Shown here piece by piece: positions 5,456 through 8,851 of a stretch of DNA of 8,851 nucleotides (position 1 is its first letter; each line of letters begins with the position of its first letter). Where the stretch lies: contig CAZHGN010000054.1 in NCBI GenBank assembly GCA_964532155.1, positions 1 through 8,851 of the forward strand. The letters are read 5' to 3'. The notes beneath the pieces are model-generated. The model had not been told where the DNA came from. It saw only the letters and a program-made list of their open reading frames with translations, and searched no databases. This stretch comes from HGM11416 sp964532155. Lineage in GTDB: Bacteria; Bacillota; Clostridia; Christensenellales; Borkfalkiaceae. A program made the translations under genes and the position numbers.

Positions 5456-8400
5456 ATGAAGAAAAGAACTCTCCTTATATCGTTTGTGGCTATATTCACG
5501 CTTGCGGTTGCGTGCTCTATGCTTTTTGCATGCGGCGGCGAAAGCGGCGGTGGCACCGATGGCGGCGCTACGGTAGAAGTCGTTACCGGCGAAAACGGAA
5601 TCGTGGTCAGCGGCGGGGGTTTTGCAAAAGGCTCCGTGCTTGTTGCCGAGCAGATTGCAACCGACAGCGAAGAGGGCAAAGCCGCGCTTAACGCTATCAA
5701 GGAAGAGGAATACAATCCGTTCAAGCCCGTCTACGTTTACGATATTTCCGTAGTTAAGGACAACGCTAAGGTTCAGCCCAACGGCAAAGTCAGGGTTAGC
5801 ATACCGGTAACGTCGGACCTTGCAACCTACAGGACGGTTTTGCATATTAAGTCCGACGGCACCGTCGAGCGCCTTTCGGCAACTTATGCGGACGGCAAAC
5901 TTTCATTTGAAACATACGGTTTTTCCATTTTCGTTTTGGTCGAACCGGTTATAACCAATATCCACGAGCACGTCTTTAGCCGAGAATGGTCTCAAAGCGA
6001 AACTCAGCATTGGCACGCTTGTCTCGGCGAAAAATGCGAAGCGATAGAAGACTTAGCCGATCACTATTACGGCGGTTCGTGGGACGTAAGAAAAGAAGCG
6101 ACCGCAACCGAAACAGGGTTGGTGGTACGCGTATGTATCGGTTGTAAATACGAAGAACGTTATACTATTCCTACGTACGATCCCGACCACGTTCATACCT
6201 ATGAAACGGCTTGGTCTAAAAACGAAACGCACCACTGGCACGCCGCCACTTGCGCTCACGTTAACGAGTCCGAAGATTATGCCGAGCACACGTGGAACGA
6301 CGGCGAAGTAACTACGCCCGCCACCGACGAAGCGGACGGCGTTAAAACCTATACATGTACCGCTTGCGGCGCAACCAAGCAACAAAATTACGCGCACGAG
6401 CATACTTTTGCGGACGAATGGTCTAAAAACGAAACGCACCACTGGCACGCCGCCACTTGTTCGCACACCACCGAAGTATCGGGCAAAGCCGAACACACGT
6501 GGAACGACGGCGAAGTAACTACGCCCGCCACCGTCGAAGCGGACGGCGTTCAAACCTATACATGTACCGCTTGCGGCAAAACGAAGGAGGAAACTTTCAA
6601 ATACGTTCCGCACGAGCATACTTTTGCGGACGAATGGTCTAAGGACGACGAATACCATTGGTACGCCGCTACTTGCTCGCACACCACCGAAGTATCGGGC
6701 AAAGCCGAACACACGTGGGGCACGCCTTTCGTAGAAAGAGATTCCTCGCATATCGAAGGCGGACGTGCCGAGTATACTTGCACCGTTTGCGGCAAAATCA
6801 AAGTGGTGACGACGCCTCACCAACATGTCTATAAAGATTGGTACTTTTCTCCCACCGACCATTGGCAAGTAACTAATTGTTCGTATAGTGTTTGCGGCGG
6901 AATAAGGGGACCGCAAAGCGCGCACGAGTTTAAAGACGGCGCTTGCAAAGACTGCGGCATAAAAGATCCGTCCGTCGCCTCGACCGGGCTTGAGTTTACT
7001 CTGCAAGAAGACGGCGCTTATTTTGTTTCTGGCATCGGCACTTGTACCGATATTCACTTGGTAATACCGAGCGTGCACGAGGGCAAATCCGTTACCGGTA
7101 TTGCAAGCCAAGCGTTCAAAAGCAATAAAAATTTGCGTTCGGTATATCTTCCCGACAGCGTGAAAACCATAGGCGATATGGCGTTCCAAAGTTGTTCCAA
7201 GTTAAATTCCGTAAGGTTCCCCGACAATATGCTCTCTATCGGCGAAGTTGCTTTTTCATATGCCGACTTGCATACGCTTACCTTGCCGACAAAAGGCTTG
7301 ACGGAAATTAAAAAATCCGCTTTCCAATACAACCAAAATATTATAAACCTCTATATACCCGACAACGTAAAGACTATTGGCGAAATGGCTTTCTACGAGT
7401 GCGCGGGCGTAACCGAACTTAGGCTGCCCGAAACCATGACGGCGCTCGGTGTTCAGTGCTTTGCAGGGTTAAACATGACGTCCGTAACGATCCCCAATGG
7501 TATAACGGAACTTCCTAAGGGCGTATTTGCCTCTTGCGACGGACTTACGAGCGTTACCGTACCTAGCGATATCGTAACTATCGGCGACGAAGCTTTTTCG
7601 CAGTGCGACAACTTGGAAACCGTAATTCTTCCCGCGGGGCTGACTTCGCTTGGTAAACTTGCTTTTGCGTACGATGAAAAATTGAAGTCAATAACCATTC
7701 CCTCTAAGGTAACCGAACTTAAAGAGCGAGTATTCAATGATTGTTCGGAGTTGGCGGAAGTTAATTTGCCGTCAACGCTTACCGCGATCGGTACGTGGGC
7801 ATTCGCCAACTGTACCAAGCTCGCTTCAATAACGTTGCCGTCCGATTTAATTACCATAGACTCATATGCGTTTTCTAATACCGGACTAAAATCGATAACC
7901 GTTCCCGGCAAGGTTAAGACTATAGGGGGCAATGCTTTTCAAAAGTGTAAAAGCTTAGAGTCGGTAACTTTCTCCGACGGCTTGACTACTATAGGAAGGT
8001 ATTCGTTTACGGAGTGCACCGCGCTTACGGCAATAACCATCCCCGATAGCGTTACCGAGATTTTAGACAGTGCGTTCAGTAATTGTGCCGAATTGGAAAC
8101 TATTAGCCTGCCCGCTTCGCTTACGAAGATTTCAAGCAGTATTATAAACGGCACAAAAATTAAGAGCGTAACCATTCCGGCTGGCGTTACCGAAATAGGC
8201 GCTAACGCATTTTCTAACAATAAAGCACTCGAAACCGTTTCCTTCGGCAGCCAAAGCAAGCTTGAAATTATCAGAAAGTACGCGTTCCAAAACTGTGAAA
8301 ATCTTACTACGATAACTATTCCGTCTTCGATAAAGAACGTCGAAAAAATGGCGTTCAATGGTTGCGTAAAAATCTGCTATAACGAATACGACAACGCGTG

Positions 8401-8797
8401 CTATCTCGGCAATGCCGAAAATCCGTATCTCGTATTAATACAAGTAAAGGACAAAACGGCTACTTCTTGCACGATTAATACAAGCACCGTAATAATTGCC
8501 GGAAGCGCCTTCGACGATTCTGCCGTAACTTCAATACACATTCCCGATAGCGTTAAGGCTATTTGTGACGAGGCGTTTACCAAGTCTAAAATAGAAACGG
8601 CGACTCTCGCTTCGATAGACGATTGGTGCTATGTGGATAGCGAAATAAATAAAACTTATATTAAATATAGCGATTCTACCGCCGCTTCGGAATGGAACGG
8701 TTCAAGTGCAACGGATGCAACGAGGGGGAATCGAATAAAATGTCTCGGTTATATGTTCCGCGAGGGGTTCTTGCCGTCTTACACGAAAGCAAAATAA
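5456..8797 (+). CDS. Large BspA-like LRR lipoprotein with His/Cys-rich repeats
   Basis: A 1113-residue, probably surface-exposed lipoprotein. Start ATG 5456 is chosen because it has AAGGA at 5441-5445 and begins a signal peptide (MKKRT, hydrophobic 6-25); the frame is open further upstream to 5399, but without a start of that quality. The likely lipobox is LFAC with Cys26, followed by a Gly/Ser spacer; Cys20 is a weaker alternative. Residues 38-163 look like an Ig-like beta domain. Residues 169-503 hold about five repeats of about 70 residues, each with HxH, HWH-x3-C-x-H, EHTW and CxxC. Residues 546-970 and 1012-1050 hold about 20 LRR_5 repeats, mostly 23 residues, of the form (V/L)xxIGxxAFxxCxxLxxIxIP. 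A non-repeat insert (973-1011) contains YLGNAENPYLVL. No LPXTG or transmembrane anchor follows, so anchoring is by lipid. BspA-like proteins elsewhere bind host proteins or other cells; the ligand here is unknown. It stands alone behind the promoter and leader at 5113-5396. Confidence 0.9.
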   Translation: MKKRTLLISFVAIFTLAVACSMLFACGGESGGGTDGGATVEVVTGENGIVVSGGGFAKGSVLVAEQIATDSEEGKAALNAIKEEEYNPFKPVYVYDISVVKDNAKVQPNGKVRVSIPVTSDLATYRTVLHIKSDGTVERLSATYADGKLSFETYGFSIFVLVEPVITNIHEHVFSREWSQSETQHWHACLGEKCEAIEDLADHYYGGSWDVRKEATATETGLVVRVCIGCKYEERYTIPTYDPDHVHTYETAWSKNETHHWHAATCAHVNESEDYAEHTWNDGEVTTPATDEADGVKTYTCTACGATKQQNYAHEHTFADEWSKNETHHWHAATCSHTTEVSGKAEHTWNDGEVTTPATVEADGVQTYTCTACGKTKEETFKYVPHEHTFADEWSKDDEYHWYAATCSHTTEVSGKAEHTWGTPFVERDSSHIEGGRAEYTCTVCGKIKVVTTPHQHVYKDWYFSPTDHWQVTNCSYSVCGGIRGPQSAHEFKDGACKDCGIKDPSVASTGLEFTLQEDGAYFVSGIGTCTDIHLVIPSVHEGKSVTGIASQAFKSNKNLRSVYLPDSVKTIGDMAFQSCSKLNSVRFPDNMLSIGEVAFSYADLHTLTLPTKGLTEIKKSAFQYNQNIINLYIPDNVKTIGEMAFYECAGVTELRLPETMTALGVQCFAGLNMTSVTIPNGITELPKGVFASCDGLTSVTVPSDIVTIGDEAFSQCDNLETVILPAGLTSLGKLAFAYDEKLKSITIPSKVTELKERVFNDCSELAEVNLPSTLTAIGTWAFANCTKLASITLPSDLITIDSYAFSNTGLKSITVPGKVKTIGGNAFQKCKSLESVTFSDGLTTIGRYSFTECTALTAITIPDSVTEILDSAFSNCAELETISLPASLTKISSSIINGTKIKSVTIPAGVTEIGANAFSNNKALETVSFGSQSKLEIIRKYAFQNCENLTTITIPSSIKNVEKMAFNGCVKICYNEYDNACYLGNAENPYLVLIQVKDKTATSCTINTSTVIIAGSAFDDSAVTSIHIPDSVKAICDEAFTKSKIETATLASIDDWCYVDSEINKTYIKYSDSTAASEWNGSSATDATRGNRIKCLGYMFREGFLPSYTKAK
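5960..6964 (+). repeat. Five tandem His/Cys-rich repeats inside the lipoprotein gene
   Basis: Units start near 5960, 6191, 6395, 6611 and 6818; the first is divergent and the last is shortened. Units 2 and 3 are almost identical in DNA: 6212-6252 equals 6419-6459 exactly, and 6287-6370 matches 6494-6577 with two differences (207-bp offset). Units 3 and 4 share 6394-6426 with 6610-6642 and about 42 bp starting at 6461 and 6677 (216-bp offset). The identity, including silent positions, points to recent duplication or gene conversion. Confidence 0.85.
7091..8617 (+). repeat. LRR_5 (BspA-like) leucine-rich repeat array
   Basis: About 20 protein repeats of 22-25 residues, recognisable by AF-x2-C, a hydrophobic beta segment and IPxx(V/L) in each. 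At DNA level they have diverged strongly, unlike the His/Cys units before them, so this array is older or under different selection. A non-repeat insert near 8372-8488 separates the last two units. Confidence 0.85.
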
Positions 8798-8808
8798 TCT
8801 CCTAATCG

Positions 8809-8850
8809 CGGCAAATTAACGCAATGCGTTAATAAACTTTATGGTTGCCG
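8809..8850 (+). terminator. Inverted repeat after the lipoprotein gene, possible terminator
   Basis: ATTAACGC (8815-8822) pairs with GCGTTAAT (8826-8833) around a 3-nt loop, and CGGCAA (8809-8814) can pair with TTGCCG (8845-8850). The gene stop is 12 bp upstream. The window ends before any T run could be seen, so the terminator call is tentative. Confidence 0.35.
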
Positions 8851-8851
8851 T

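Noticed and set aside
6053..7189. Long minus-strand open frame of 378 codons opposite the lipoprotein gene
   Set aside because: It lies exactly over the repeat-rich coding region, repeats with the same period, and has no recognisable domain; it is a shadow of codon bias in the true gene.

Overview
The window looks like a scaffold from an uncultured, probably gut-associated clostridial Bacillota (Firmicutes). The grounds are a CsoR/CopA copper operon of low-GC Gram-positive type, sigma-A-like promoters with 17-bp spacers, purine-rich Shine-Dalgarno sites, UGA used as a stop, and a very large lipoprotein of the BspA-like leucine-rich-repeat type with His/Cys repeats that is common in gut Clostridia. 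The order (for example Christensenellales) is a guess. A run of exactly 100 Ns at 4991-5090 marks an assembly gap, so the left and right halves are not proven neighbours.

Left half. Positions 38-406 hold the C-terminal end of a MATE-type efflux transporter, cut off at its 5' side by an in-frame stop. A strong promoter (336-364) follows, with a textbook CsoR operator (370-384) just downstream of the -10 box. It drives csoR (514-819) and copA (816-3500), which overlap by ATGA. CopA is a Cu+-exporting P1B ATPase with an N-terminal HMA domain and, unusually, a second HMA domain fused at its C terminus. That C-terminal domain has its own in-frame Shine-Dalgarno sequence and ATG at 3283-3302, so a free CopZ-like chaperone may also be made. 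An RmlB-type dTDP-glucose 4,6-dehydratase gene (3528-4505) follows after 27 bp, and a good intrinsic terminator (4591-4631) closes the transcription unit. The logic of the operon is that Cu(I) binds CsoR and lifts repression, CopA exports copper, and the HMA domains deliver it. The sugar-nucleotide gene is probably co-transcribed but has no obvious link to copper.

Middle. Positions 4632-4990 contain no convincing gene, only purine-rich, hairpin-rich intergenic DNA, and then the gap. Right of the gap is a consensus promoter (5113-5141), about 250 nt of hairpin-rich leader with short imperfect 18-nt repeats, and a long hairpin ending in a T run (5290-5396). This could be a small RNA gene or an attenuated leader for the next gene.

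Right half. Positions 5456-8797 encode a 1113-residue lipoprotein: signal peptide, Ig-like beta domain, about five His/Cys-rich repeats, then about 20 LRR_5 repeats. It is probably a surface adhesin or binding protein. The window ends in an incompletely visible inverted repeat.
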